Shown here: positions 7,072-16,470 of the stretch, piece by piece | How positions within the stretch are numbered: the stretch's first letter is position 1 | Layout of the letters: every line of letters begins with the position of its first letter | From: Weissella oryzae SG25 | Lineage (GTDB): Bacteria; Bacillota; Bacilli; Lactobacillales; Lactobacillaceae | DNA: 64,000 bases | Direction: 5' to 3' | Assembly: GCF_000691805.2 (NCBI RefSeq) | Contig: NZ_DF820494.1 | Span: forward strand, 1 to 64,000 | Translations under genes and position numbers: made by a program | Notes under the pieces: model-generated | The model's input: only the letters and a program-made list of their open reading frames with translations | Databases searched by the model: none | Told to the model about the DNA's origin: nothing

Positions 7072-8848
7072 GTAAATCCTTTGCTGGTGCTGGTTGTTCG
7101 GCTGCTGGTGTTGAATTAGAAACCTCATTTGAATCAAAGGTCTTATCATTAACGGAAAGTTCATACGTATTATTGAACGTGACCCCGTCCTTATTCGCGG
7201 TACCATAGATATCAACCGTTAAGACCTTAAATGCCTTAGTTTTGTCGGCATTAATTAGCTTTAGGTATTCATCAGTTGCCGTTGCGGTAAATTCACCGTC
7301 CTTGTATTCAATCTTAAGGTAGTTTGATACGTCCTTACCGTTCTCATCAAAGGCTTTAGCAGACTTGTACTCAAAGCCGTCTGGTAGTTTGTCTTTCCAA
7401 ATCAGGCTCGTAATATCTTCACGGTTTGCTGGTAGAGCAGTTTTAACCGCTAAGGGGTAACTAAGCTCGTCACCATTCTTGACCTGCTTACCATTGATAG
7501 TTGCGTCCGTATCACCTTTAACTTCACCAGCTTCAACGTCCTTAGTCACCTCAGGTACTTCAACTAACTCGGTTTTTTGATAATCAATATCTGGCTTAGT
7601 AATTTCTGCTGGCGGATTTAACACCGTTACATCTAATTCTTCCCCAAACAATGGCGTAATCATATGGCGTTGTTTGTCACCATAACCATTTGACTTAGTT
7701 GAACCTGAATTATAAACGTGAATGGTATTATACGAACCGTATTCAACCGCCATAACCGAATCCTTATTTGAATCAGTGTTATCACCACTTTGCTTACGAA
7801 CTAAATCATACTTATCAACGTTCAAACCATTATCAACAACGGCGATACCGTTTTGTTGAGCCTTTGAAAGGTCAACGTTTTGAATGAAGCCACTCACCGG
7901 CTCATCAATATCGCTCAAAAATAGGCCGTGCCAAATCTTAACTGGGTTGCCTTTGTCATCAATAAACTGATATTTGATGTTGGCGTCATCAAGAGAATCT
8001 ACAATGATCTTACCTGAACGCGCATTATTATCCTGGTTAGGCTCATGTGGTGCTACCAAGAAGGATTGGTCACTGCTCAATTTCATATTAACGTTAGTGC
8101 CATCTTGCAAAGTACCAACATTAGTTAATACCACTGAGCCGCCATTATCATAAACTGAACCATCGTACATTGACCCCGTTTTACCCTGTTCTTGGGTCAT
8201 CTGTGTGTTGTCGTTCCAGCGTAAAATTGTCCCCTTCTTAAGGTACTGGTGTTCAGCAACCGCTGCGGACAAATTCTTACTAGCAACAATCGTTAGTTTT
8301 GAATTACGTACGTCATCACGACTACCCGTTAACATGTAACGCCAGTCACCATTCTTAGATACACCCCCCTCTGTATTCAAACCTGAATCATTGGCGTTAT
8401 CCTGATTAGGAATTGCGCTATTACCCTTGTCGTAAGCAGCCTTATCCTTGTCATATTGGGCTTTATCAGCCTTATACTTAGCTACTTTTTCACGAATACT
8501 TTTAGCCTGGGCTGCATTATCAGCGGCAACCTTTTTCTGCGTTTCGTCAGCGTCTTTTTCCGTGACGGTTTGATACTTAGTTGCCTTTTCTGTAACTTTC
8601 AAACCAGCGTCTTGGGCCTCTTTCGCAGCGGCCTTTAAGTCATCGTTACCAACGTTGATACTGATACCGTTATCGCCCTTTTTGGCGGTTGTATCAGTAT
8701 CTTTATTAGTAGTGTCCTCAGCGAAGATACGGCTAGCGCTCAAACCAGTTCCAGCCAAGATTAGCGCGGTTGAAAACAAAACTACCGTTTTTTGTGACCC
8801 AACTTGCAAAGCATTAATAATCTGCGCTGCTTTACTATCTTTATTCAT
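7010..8848 (-). CDS. LPxTG surface adhesin, PrgB/AgI-II-like
   Basis: A 612-residue secreted cell-surface protein. It has an N-terminal signal region (TVVLFSTALILAGTGLSASRIFAED), an alanine/lysine-rich coiled segment at about 65-145, a large beta-rich middle that resembles the GbpC/antigen I/II adhesin domain, and near 430-570 a segment like the antigen I/II C-terminal isopeptide-forming domains. The sorting motif LPTTG lies at 592-596. The tail after it is only 16 residues (TTNPIAKLFQKLFASF) and lacks the usual hydrophobic span. The sortase gene lies just upstream in the same operon. In enterococcal conjugation the homologous role is cell aggregation of mating partners. Family assignment rests on domain layout, so adhesin is firm and PrgB-like is likely. 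Confidence 0.8.
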   Translation of the reverse strand: MNKDSKAAQIINALQVGSQKTVVLFSTALILAGTGLSASRIFAEDTTNKDTDTTAKKGDNGISINVGNDDLKAAAKEAQDAGLKVTEKATKYQTVTEKDADETQKKVAADNAAQAKSIREKVAKYKADKAQYDKDKAAYDKGNSAIPNQDNANDSGLNTEGGVSKNGDWRYMLTGSRDDVRNSKLTIVASKNLSAAVAEHQYLKKGTILRWNDNTQMTQEQGKTGSMYDGSVYDNGGSVVLTNVGTLQDGTNVNMKLSSDQSFLVAPHEPNQDNNARSGKIIVDSLDDANIKYQFIDDKGNPVKIWHGLFLSDIDEPVSGFIQNVDLSKAQQNGIAVVDNGLNVDKYDLVRKQSGDNTDSNKDSVMAVEYGSYNTIHVYNSGSTKSNGYGDKQRHMITPLFGEELDVTVLNPPAEITKPDIDYQKTELVEVPEVTKDVEAGEVKGDTDATINGKQVKNGDELSYPLAVKTALPANREDITSLIWKDKLPDGFEYKSAKAFDENGKDVSNYLKIEYKDGEFTATATDEYLKLINADKTKAFKVLTVDIYGTANKDGVTFNNTYELSVNDKTFDSNEVSNSTPAAEQPAPAKDLPTTGTTNPIAKLFQKLFASF

Positions 8849-8866
8849 TACTCAATTCCTACCCTC

Positions 8867-9748
8867 TTAAAATATTTGTGGGAACAGTGACTTTTCAAAA
8901 TCACTTGCATCATACTTATTCACTTGCTCAATTAAATGGGCCGTCATTACAATCCGCTTTTCTGGATTATTAGTCCAAGTCCCATCTTCATTACATGTCA
9001 CCAACGTTATTACTGATTGGTTTTTAGCCACGTCGTCACTCGCCACGCCACCACCATTACGATAAGAAATCACCTTACGACCAGATAAGCTATCTGACTC
9101 CTTATTGAATTGGTAAACATAGATATTACGACCATCGGTTAGATAAGCTTTCGGTTGGACGTTGACGTTAATGCCATTTTGCATTGGGGAAAACATTAAC
9201 TTACCGCCACCGTAGCCGACGTTGTGAGCTGCAATTGCGTAGTTATGGTCTTTGGCACCCATAACTTGGTTTGGTTTCAGTGTGCCAGCCCCATAAGCTA
9301 GAACCTTATTACTTACCCCTTCATTAATTTGCAGGGTCTGAATTGGTGTCGAGACACCGGCTTGCCTAGGTACGCTAATATAGCCATCAAAGCTTAGCTT
9401 TTCTGGTAAACTGCGATACTTTTGCAAGCTCTGGGCGTCTGGAATATCCGCATTTTGGTCAAAAGAAATGTCTTTATTCGCAAACTTATTCGCTGCGGTC
9501 GCAACTTTTGGACTTTGTTTGGCGTCTACTTTTTGATTTATGGACACCTGTGCCTCAATTTGATGGACGTTCCAGGCTTCATACCCTTTATAGGCACCAA
9601 GCACGATAAGAAAGCCAACAGCCAAAGCGCCTGTACCAATCGCTAATCTCTTAAACCACTTTTTTCGTTTTTTGAGTGGATTGCGGTGCTTTAGGGGTTT
9701 CTTGTTGTTTGGTTTAGGCGTGTTATTATCTACTACATGAAATGACAT
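8867..9748 (-). CDS. Sortase (class A-like)
   Basis: A 293-residue membrane-anchored transpeptidase. Basic N-terminus, one membrane helix at about 37-54, then a sortase domain with H175 in AIAAHN, C252 in TLVTC and R265 in PEKRIVM, the full catalytic triad. It would cleave the LPxTG motif of surface proteins and attach them to the cell wall. The adjacent adhesin (18 bases downstream) is the obvious substrate, and its odd short tail may require this dedicated enzyme. Co-transcribed with the conjugation genes on the minus strand. Confidence 0.92.
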   Translation of the reverse strand: MSFHVVDNNTPKPNNKKPLKHRNPLKKRKKWFKRLAIGTGALAVGFLIVLGAYKGYEAWNVHQIEAQVSINQKVDAKQSPKVATAANKFANKDISFDQNADIPDAQSLQKYRSLPEKLSFDGYISVPRQAGVSTPIQTLQINEGVSNKVLAYGAGTLKPNQVMGAKDHNYAIAAHNVGYGGGKLMFSPMQNGINVNVQPKAYLTDGRNIYVYQFNKESDSLSGRKVISYRNGGGVASDDVAKNQSVITLVTCNEDGTWTNNPEKRIVMTAHLIEQVNKYDASDFEKSLFPQIF

Positions 9749-9755
9749 ACCATAC

Positions 9756-12068
9756 CTACTTTCCTACCTGTGCTTGGCCAATTGCCATCCACAAATCAGA
9801 ACTATGTTCAGGATTGGCAGTCGCTAACTGTTTAGCACCGGTCACATTACCTGAAGCAATTAATAACTTACCAACCGCAAGTACGCGGGCGTTTGTACCA
9901 AGGTCCTTGTTATCAAAGCTTTGGTAATAGACCTTTAAGGAATTATTAGCTACATCTTGGTCTAAAGCTGCATAACTAGTAGTATCGGTTGCATTCGATG
10001 TAGTGGTAGCCGTTGAACTCTGACTTTGAGTCTTTGCGGTGTCCTTTTTAGAACTCTGCAAGACCAATTGTTGTTCCTTCTTCGAGTAGCTTTCCTTAGC
10101 GGCTTTCGCTTCAGAGGCGGCTGTATCTGCTTTAGCTTCAACAGTCTGTACTTGATATGCCCCGAGGCCAATACCACCAAGCGCTAAAATAATACCGGCA
10201 CTAGTTAACATGCCTTTAACAAATCCATGTTTTAAATTTGCTTGTCCGTTATCTCTTGGAGCTAGGGCAGCAACTAATTCTCGATGTTGTTCCGTATCTC
10301 GACCTGCTGCAATTGAATCTGTTAAATCTTTGATTTTGGCATTTGCCTGCTCTAATTCGGTAGTCTTAAGTGTGAGCTCACGATTAAATTCCTCGCTAGT
10401 CTGCATTTTTTTAGATAAATCAGCTTGTAATTGAGTAGATAAGATTTTTTCTTGAGTTAATTGAGCCTCTAACTTATCAGTATCTTTTGCCGTGTTTGTG
10501 GCTTTAATACTTTCAGTTTGAAGCTGAACAGCTTTTAGATGCTCTTCTGAGTAGCCACTTTCTAACTCTGTTATTTGACTAGAGAAAGACTCAAACATAT
10601 CTGACAAGGCAGCAAGATTTTGCTGGTTCATGTTGTATGACTCTTGTTCAATCATGTGATTGATTTTTTTTTGATGTTCCTTGGCGAGTTGGGACAACTG
10701 TAAATCAATATCAGCTTTAATTGATGCAATGCCAGCCGTTGTCGTCTCATTAATGGCCTTTTTCTCATCGTTCAATAACTTAAGTTCAAGCGCCTCTTTA
10801 TCTACTGCAAACTTAGAATTAATCGTTTCAATTTCTCTTTGATGCCGTTCCTCTTCAGCCTTGAGTTTGGCATCTCGAGATTTTTCTAAACTACTGTTTT
10901 CTTTTGCACTTTGCTCCATAAATTCTGCATGAATTTTTGATCGAGTTTTAGTTATAAAGTCTTCTTGCCAAGAAGAGTTCAAGATGGCTTGTTGACGTTC
11001 ATAAAAATTATCATCTTCCGCTTTAATTGCATTCGAAAGCTTCAGCTTAGTTGCTTCTAGTAGCTGGTCGGCAGTTGTTTGTAAAAATTCATTTGCATCG
11101 ACCTTGTCATAGAATAATTTAGCCTCAACATAATTTTCGGCTTCAGCTACAATATTTTTTGGCATTGACTCGCTAGCTAAATTAAACTGTGGAGCAACCA
11201 GTTTTACATGGTTCAATTGCGATTCTGTAGTTAAATCCACTTTAGGTTTTGGTGTAACAGTATCCTTAGAAGAGGTATCGTCATTTGTTAACCCCTCACC
11301 ACCCAAGACGGTTGTTTGCACTGGCGCATCTAAATGTACAACTCCATTGTTCTGGAATTGTGGTTTGCTACCAGAATTATCTGTTTCATTATTAGATTCG
11401 TCTTCACCAAATGAAAAGAAATTGTCATTACCATTGTCGGTATCTTCACTCGGTTCAACTGGTTGTCCTTCAGAAGGGCTAGTTGTTGATTCCAATGGTT
11501 CATTGTCACTCTGATCTGAACTGACTAATCTTCTTGGCAGAATCAATAAATCGGTGTCATTTGACAAGGCTTCATCATATTGCTTTTCCGTCGGCAATAT
11601 TGGCATATCATCTGCTGATAAATCGGTTAATTCTTGGCTAAATGAGATTAGTTGAAACAATGATTGACTGATTAAGCTGTAGGTTGCATGTTCATCTAAT
11701 CGGGTCTCACGATCATTCAATGTTGACGAAACAGTACTAACAACAAAATTTTTGAAGTCATAATCAAGTTTGACATTGTCCCACGCTAGACCAGTTGAAA
11801 TTACTCCCTGATCAGAGTCGTCGTACATAAACTCAATTGATTCCATTTCAACTATGTGATTTTGCAAGACCAAATCATTTTTAAGTGTGGCTAGAAACGT
11901 TGTTAACTCCTGCAAGGTCGCCATTGGCCAATGCTCTTCTAAATCTAAAGCTGTCTCAATAGCATTTTTTATAGTGTAGTTATCAATATCCAGTGAGCCT
12001 GGTTTGATAACTGCATAGTATGGATCTTCTAAGGTTGTCGGGTGACGCTTGAACATATCGCGGAACAT
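9756..12068 (-). CDS. Large coiled-coil membrane protein
   Basis: 770 residues, unrecognised. A folded acidic N-terminal domain (1-190) leads to a Ser/Asp/Asn-rich linker (190-290). A long charged coiled coil follows at about 330-615 (runs such as KSRDAKLKAEEERHQREIETINSKF). There is one membrane helix at about 620-642 (GMLTSAGIILALGGIGLGAY), a Thr/Ser-rich spacer, and a small C-terminal domain ending DLWMAIGQAQVGK. Topology suggests a cytoplasmic coiled coil and an external tail. It lies between the pilin-like gene and the sortase, so a role in the mating apparatus is inferred from position only. Confidence 0.75.
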   Translation of the reverse strand: MFRDMFKRHPTTLEDPYYAVIKPGSLDIDNYTIKNAIETALDLEEHWPMATLQELTTFLATLKNDLVLQNHIVEMESIEFMYDDSDQGVISTGLAWDNVKLDYDFKNFVVSTVSSTLNDRETRLDEHATYSLISQSLFQLISFSQELTDLSADDMPILPTEKQYDEALSNDTDLLILPRRLVSSDQSDNEPLESTTSPSEGQPVEPSEDTDNGNDNFFSFGEDESNNETDNSGSKPQFQNNGVVHLDAPVQTTVLGGEGLTNDDTSSKDTVTPKPKVDLTTESQLNHVKLVAPQFNLASESMPKNIVAEAENYVEAKLFYDKVDANEFLQTTADQLLEATKLKLSNAIKAEDDNFYERQQAILNSSWQEDFITKTRSKIHAEFMEQSAKENSSLEKSRDAKLKAEEERHQREIETINSKFAVDKEALELKLLNDEKKAINETTTAGIASIKADIDLQLSQLAKEHQKKINHMIEQESYNMNQQNLAALSDMFESFSSQITELESGYSEEHLKAVQLQTESIKATNTAKDTDKLEAQLTQEKILSTQLQADLSKKMQTSEEFNRELTLKTTELEQANAKIKDLTDSIAAGRDTEQHRELVAALAPRDNGQANLKHGFVKGMLTSAGIILALGGIGLGAYQVQTVEAKADTAASEAKAAKESYSKKEQQLVLQSSKKDTAKTQSQSSTATTTSNATDTTSYAALDQDVANNSLKVYYQSFDNKDLGTNARVLAVGKLLIASGNVTGAKQLATANPEHSSDLWMAIGQAQVGK

Positions 12069-12108
12069 ATATTTCTTCTCCTAAAAATTTAAATTAACAA
12101 CAAACTGT

Positions 12109-12486
12109 TTAGAATGGATAGGTCACTCCAATACCACCGCCTGCATTAGAAAAAAGGTTATACACCCAAGTTACTAGTACACCAGTCAGAAGTACTCCTC
12201 CAATAGAAAACGCGGCATACATAATTCGTTTCTTTCCCTTATCTATCCCTTCACGACTTCCGGTTGCATGATAGGCCCACCCGATAGCTAATGAAACTAC
12301 TCCAATTACTAAAGCAATGATGGAAATTAAGGTGGTTGCGTCTGTACCAGCTTTTTTTGCTGAATCTTCGAGTGAAGCATCAGCAACCCCTGACGTTATT
12401 AGTTGAGTCATAGCCATTAACCCAAAACCTGTTACGGTTTGAACTAATCCCTTGACCCGAGATATCTTAGCAATACTAAATTTCAT
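12109..12486 (-). CDS. TrbC/VirB2-like pilin candidate
   Basis: 125 residues with three hydrophobic segments (about 15-33, 50-70 and 90-112) and a short basic loop (SREGIDKGKKR) between the last two. The N-terminal hydrophobic part ends in a signal-like SGVADAS site. This layout, and ATTLISIIALVIGVVSLAIGWAYHATGS followed by a second helix, resembles VirB2/TrbC-type pilin or channel subunits. It is the first gene after a conserved leader hairpin, which fits separate control of an abundant subunit. Ribosome site AAGGAGG. Confidence 0.65.
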   Translation of the reverse strand: MKFSIAKISRVKGLVQTVTGFGLMAMTQLITSGVADASLEDSAKKAGTDATTLISIIALVIGVVSLAIGWAYHATGSREGIDKGKKRIMYAAFSIGGVLLTGVLVTWVYNLFSNAGGGIGVTYPF

Positions 12487-12532
12487 AGTATTTGCCTCCT
12501 TATTTTTTGATTGTTACCTTAGTAACACCCAC

Positions 12533-12586
12533 AAAATAACAAATAAAAAAAGCGTGACAAAAAAGTCCGCTTTTTTTTTGGCATTT
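12533..12586 (-). promoter_or_regulatory. Conserved leader hairpin, copy 1
   Basis: A near-identical block of about 54 bases occurs here, at 19793-19846 and at 33127-33182. On the minus strand it reads AATGCC, nine As, GCGGAC, a T-rich loop, GTCACGC, then seven Ts: an intrinsic-terminator stem (AAAAAAAGCG-GAC / GTC-CGCTTTTTTT with one bulged base). It lies just upstream of the first gene of a block, so it can act as an attenuator or insulator. Here it would also end the block that finishes at 12635. Confidence 0.85.
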
Positions 12587-12634
12587 ACACTGCCATTATT
12601 TTGTTTGTTTTAAAAATAAGAATGAATTTAACCC

Positions 12635-13492
12635 TTAATACACTGATTTTTTAATTGCTTTTCGTTGAACAACACCACTATTCATGTTGTATTTATACTT
12701 TTTCAAAAATAAATAATCATTTGGGTCAACTTGTCTGAAAGCAACATATAATTCATCGAGTTTTAACATTGTCAACAGCTTATGCGCTTGGGCTTTGAAA
12801 AAGTTGATTGAATTTTCAAGTTTCAAATAAATGCCAGTGTTTTTGGAATTATAACTATGGGGACGATCTAACTTTAATAATCCAACTTCCTGAGAGATTA
12901 AGTACTTAGTGACATCAGCACCACGAACATTAGTTTTGGTGAGTTCATCATAATTTGCGGAAATATAGTTTCTAACAAACAGTTGATCTACATCGTAAAA
13001 ATGTGGAATGTGTTTTTGTCCAACTTCTTCCCAAAGAATTACTGTTCCAGGAATAAAGTAAATAACACTTTTTTTACCACCAGTGAAATTTCTCGTAATT
13101 GGATAGAATCCAGAATAATTAATTTGGAAACTTAGTAATTTACTAGCCAATACTACACTATAAAATAGTACTAACAGACCAATTGATACGTTAATCACGG
13201 TATAGAAACCATTTAAGCTAGCCAAATTAACATCGATAATGCTATGCGGATTGCCACCTAATAGCTTAATGGTGACCAAAATAACATAAAAACCAGCCGT
13301 AAATCTACAAAGATCAATAAGCACGGCATAGAACCACGAGATTATCCATTCAAATAAAAATTTGAACCATGAAGTAGCGAATCCTGAATGCTTAAAAAGC
13401 AAAATCACATTTGCTACTAAGCGTTCTTTTGAACTTCCTGTGGATACTTGCCATTTCATCTTGTTAATATGCTCTAAAATATTCATGTTCAT
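12635..13492 (-). CDS. T4SS membrane protein (unknown)
   Basis: 285 residues with two or three membrane helices in the first half (about 40-78 and 95-122, e.g. VSIGLLVLFYSVVLASKLL) and a soluble C-terminal half with KYLISQEVGLLKLDRPH and FKAQAHKLLTMLKLDELY. Not assigned to a named family. Its place at the end of the VirB4-VirB8 block supports a structural role in the conjugation channel. The ribosome site is poor, and the neighbouring ATG (two codons apart) would be equivalent. Confidence 0.6.
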   Translation of the reverse strand: MNMNILEHINKMKWQVSTGSSKERLVANVILLFKHSGFATSWFKFLFEWIISWFYAVLIDLCRFTAGFYVILVTIKLLGGNPHSIIDVNLASLNGFYTVINVSIGLLVLFYSVVLASKLLSFQINYSGFYPITRNFTGGKKSVIYFIPGTVILWEEVGQKHIPHFYDVDQLFVRNYISANYDELTKTNVRGADVTKYLISQEVGLLKLDRPHSYNSKNTGIYLKLENSINFFKAQAHKLLTMLKLDELYVAFRQVDPNDYLFLKKYKYNMNSGVVQRKAIKKSVY

Positions 13493-13519
13493 TATATATA
13501 CCTGATTCCTTGTTTTATT

Positions 13520-14098
13520 TTAAAAAAGTGTACTGTCAGCTGATAAATTAAACTGTCCTACAATTTGCACATTCGTAATTTTTTTCTTACTGGCATCGTA
13601 ATCGATGCTATAAATCATTTGAACTGAACGTTTATCATTGTCGCCAGTCTGAACTGCGTACTTATCAATGACTGACCCAGAAACTTTGTTCCCATCTAAA
13701 CTATTTGGAATAAACTCAACGTTTTCTGATGTGCTGGTCAAATTCAACTGGGCAACTTGATGGTAATTATCAGGGGCAAATAGTTTTGAATCCTTATAAA
13801 CATTTTCAGCGCTAATATCTTTTACTTGAAAAGTACGGTTGTTATAAGAAGCTTGGTCTTTATACGTATGCAAAACAGTGAAGAATGTGGTTACTGCTTC
13901 TTCGGCTGAATTTTGTACGGGCGTTGCGGCAACCTGGGCTTTAACTAGACTAGTTTTATTAACTTTATTTTGATTTTTAATTATATTCACGCGACTTTGC
14001 TTATTCACGCCACAAACAATAAAGACAATACTTACAATCAGCATCAGACCAATCGTACCCGTGAATATCATGTTCTTTGGGCTTTTAGATGTTTTCAT
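13520..14098 (-). CDS. VirB8-like T4SS protein 1
   Basis: 192 residues: basic start, a single membrane helix (IFTGTIGLMLIVSIVFIVCG, about 10-30), then an extracytoplasmic alpha/beta domain beginning AEEAVTTFFTVLHTYKDQASYNNR and ending VQMIYSIDYDASKKKITNVQIVGQFNL. Short anchor plus NTF2-like domain is typical of VirB8/TraM proteins of Gram-positive conjugation systems, which assemble the channel. The assignment is by architecture and position. The gene overlaps the next upstream gene by 14 bases, so the two are translated as a pair. Confidence 0.6.
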   Translation of the reverse strand: MKTSKSPKNMIFTGTIGLMLIVSIVFIVCGVNKQSRVNIIKNQNKVNKTSLVKAQVAATPVQNSAEEAVTTFFTVLHTYKDQASYNNRTFQVKDISAENVYKDSKLFAPDNYHQVAQLNLTSTSENVEFIPNSLDGNKVSGSVIDKYAVQTGDNDKRSVQMIYSIDYDASKKKITNVQIVGQFNLSADSTLF

Positions 14099-14777
14099 CT
14101 GCCTTAGCCTCCTGAATATCGCCTAATTGTAATGATGTTATAACTAGATTATGTTTATCATCATAATCAATTACCATGTACACAGTCTTATCAACCACTG
14201 CTGAAGTAGCTTCAGTGTTTTGTTCTGAAGTTCCCTCCTGACCACTACTAATTTGTCTTTGGTTGACTTTAATGTCTCCAAACAAAACCGTTTTTGCTGA
14301 ACCATTAGTATGCTTTAAAGTTAAATCATAGTCGCCAAGTTTGTTAGAAAATCCACCGACTCCATTAAAAGTTGCCACCAATGTTTCATAGCAATTTTCT
14401 GTCCCATATTTTAGGTGTCCAGTATTACTTGTTGTGCTTTGCTTCTCCATATCGTTAAACGATTGATTAAAAAATTGATTAACAATATCTTGATAAACGC
14501 TTGGATCTTGCCAATATTTATTTTTTTGCATTTCATCGTTTGATTTAGCGTTTTTCAGGTCTTCAAACGAAGTTATTTTCGTTGAATTTAAAGTCTCCTT
14601 CATATTTTTGTTTGTAGTTAATTGCTTTTTCAGATCACTCTGTTCTTTTTGTGAAGTCTCTTGCTGAGTCACATAGTCTGCTGAAGCTGAACAATAGTAA
14701 ACAACAGACAGACCCAAAATTAAAATTGATAAGAAACTAAGTAGAATATACTTTTTATTTTTTAGTGACTGGCCCAT
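14085..14777 (-). CDS. VirB8-like T4SS protein 2
   Basis: 230 residues with the same plan as its neighbour: a membrane helix at about 12-28 (ILLSFLSILILGLSVVYYC), a charged linker, then an outer domain with YQDIVNQFFNQSFNDME, a Gln/Ser/Thr-rich loop and a final strand pair (VYMVIDYDDKHNLVITSLQLGDI). The end resembles the 192-aa protein (MIYSIDYDASKKKITNVQIVG), so the two look like diverged paralogues. Probably part of the channel core. Confidence 0.6.
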   Translation of the reverse strand: MGQSLKNKKYILLSFLSILILGLSVVYYCSASADYVTQQETSQKEQSDLKKQLTTNKNMKETLNSTKITSFEDLKNAKSNDEMQKNKYWQDPSVYQDIVNQFFNQSFNDMEKQSTTSNTGHLKYGTENCYETLVATFNGVGGFSNKLGDYDLTLKHTNGSAKTVLFGDIKVNQRQISSGQEGTSEQNTEATSAVVDKTVYMVIDYDDKHNLVITSLQLGDIQEAKADENI

Positions 14778-15201
14778 TGTTAACTCCTTTACCCTTTTGA
14801 AGACTCAAAAATTCTCTTAGCATTCTTTTGTTTGTTCCCCAATACCTTGATATTTCTTTTCCATTTTTCAACCAAACAAACGTTGGTGCATTCGTAATTT
14901 GATATTTTTGGATAATTTCTTTTGAATTATCATTCATCGCATCTACAACTACTAGATTCACTTTATTGTTGAGTTTATTTTCGATACCAGCAAAAGTTTT
15001 TGCAACGGCAGCACAATCTTTACAACCTGTTTTGTGAACTACTAATAACGTTGGCTTGGTTGAATGTTGCTGGTCACGAGTTAGTGCTTTAAGTGGATCA
15101 ATTGTGTCAGAATAAGCATTTTGTGGTGTTAAATACGTAAATAAATATACTGATGCTAAACAAGCAACGAGTATTCCTAATGAAATATACTTTTTGGTCA
15201 T
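14755..15201 (-). CDS. Membrane-tethered thioredoxin-like protein
   Basis: 148 residues from the ATG at 15201, chosen because GGAAAGTAGGC precedes it; the frame is open to 15243. An N-terminal hydrophobic anchor (YISLGILVACLASVYLFTYL) is followed by a thioredoxin fold with C60-K-D-C63 and the cis-proline segment NAPTFVWL. It would act outside the membrane as a thiol-disulfide oxidoreductase, perhaps for folding T4SS or surface proteins. Such proteins are common in conjugation operons of pMRC01/pSK41 type. Confidence 0.8.
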   Translation of the reverse strand: MTKKYISLGILVACLASVYLFTYLTPQNAYSDTIDPLKALTRDQQHSTKPTLLVVHKTGCKDCAAVAKTFAGIENKLNNKVNLVVVDAMNDNSKEIIQKYQITNAPTFVWLKNGKEISRYWGTNKRMLREFLSLQKGKGVNNGPVTKK

Positions 15202-15208
15202 TAATTGC

Positions 15209-16465
15209 CTACTTTCCTGAATTAGCACCTTGCGTTGTATCAAAGGGGCCTGCTGGAACGACGACTCCGTTATTTTGAACTGCTTGCGCTGGTATATTCT
15301 TTAAATATTCCGCGGGACTTATTAAGCCAGCCGTTCTTGGTGCCCAGCCATAAAGATTCATCTTATTCACTGCAAAATGAACATGAATTCCGGTTACTTT
15401 ACCTGTTTCACCTTCATGACTAATATGTTGACCAGCCTTTACTTTGTCTCCGACATTTACGACAATTTTGTCTTGTGAAGGGGCATGCCCATAATAGGTA
15501 TATGTCCCGCTATCGTCTTTAATCACAACATAGTTACCACTAATCGCATCATACGTCTTAACCACGACTGTCCCATCTGATACAGCGTAGACGTTGCTTT
15601 CTTCTCCGTCATTGGAATGTTTTACGGTCTGAAAATCTACTCCATAATGATCTCCACCGGTCTCACCATTGTAATCAGGATAGCCGCCGGTAATATTGTA
15701 TTGCCCTTGGATAGGTAAACCACTTGCTGTACCTGTACCACCATCACAACTAGTTGAATCCGTACTGCTTGAGTTGTCGGCGTCTGAATTACCGGTATGA
15801 ATATTGCCACCATAATTTAAATCAAATACTTCTTTGATTTCTTTGGCCGTTGCAGTGGTCTTGGAAACCTTCCTTTGTGGATCACTTACGGATAGGCCTT
15901 CAAAATTTACGTCCCATGCTTCGAGTGATTTGTCCAAATCCGCATCTTTCATTTCATTAAGGGTTTTAATATGACTAGTTCTTAACTCCCGTTCTGCTAA
16001 AGCTACCTGCGCCTCCACAGTCGCTTCTGTATTTCCAAAACGGTTACCGTTAATTCCACCAGCCCCCCACTGCCAAATCCCCTTCACAGCGCCACTAGGA
16101 TTTTCTGCTGATGGATTAAAATTACTTTCCCTTAATCCAATTGCCAAAGCCGCAGCGACATTAACACCGCTCATTCCTAAATCGTTTTTAAATGAATCAG
16201 CAGCTTTCTGCATTCCTTTGTGCGTAACCGAGTTCTTATCTTTCCAATTCCCATCAAAAGTAGTTCCCCCCGCAATACTAGTATCAGAATTTGTGAAGCA
16301 ACTCTCCTGACCTTGGCTTGCAATCATTACAAGTGTAAGAATGAATATTGCTAAACCAAGCAAGACACTAATAGGAATGAGCCATTTCGCTAGTTTTTTT
16401 AACTTCTTCAAAGCTTGCGACATGGTTGTTTCCTGACTTTGGACATTTTGTTGTTCTTCTTCCAT
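15209..16465 (-). CDS. Conjugation cell-wall hydrolase (lysozyme + M23)
   Basis: 418 residues from the ATG at 16465, which is preceded by CGGTGATTCAA. One membrane helix (about 30-55), then a phage-tail-lysozyme-like domain with the glutamate segment AIGLRESNFNPSAENPSGAVKG, then a C-terminal M23/LytM endopeptidase domain with zinc ligands in HYGVDF and HVHF and the typical GHAPS and GDKVKAGQ segments. It opens both the glycan and the peptide parts of peptidoglycan for passage of the conjugation channel, the VirB1/PrgK role. Both domains keep their key residues. Confidence 0.92.
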   Translation of the reverse strand: MEEEQQNVQSQETTMSQALKKLKKLAKWLIPISVLLGLAIFILTLVMIASQGQESCFTNSDTSIAGGTTFDGNWKDKNSVTHKGMQKAADSFKNDLGMSGVNVAAALAIGLRESNFNPSAENPSGAVKGIWQWGAGGINGNRFGNTEATVEAQVALAERELRTSHIKTLNEMKDADLDKSLEAWDVNFEGLSVSDPQRKVSKTTATAKEIKEVFDLNYGGNIHTGNSDADNSSSTDSTSCDGGTGTASGLPIQGQYNITGGYPDYNGETGGDHYGVDFQTVKHSNDGEESNVYAVSDGTVVVKTYDAISGNYVVIKDDSGTYTYYGHAPSQDKIVVNVGDKVKAGQHISHEGETGKVTGIHVHFAVNKMNLYGWAPRTAGLISPAEYLKNIPAQAVQNNGVVVPAGPFDTTQGANSGK

Positions 16466-16470
16466 TTGAA

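Noticed and set aside
9756-12068. Reading the 770-aa coiled-coil protein as a type VII component
   Set aside because: Only a general membrane plus coiled-coil layout is visible, and the neighbours are T4SS genes.
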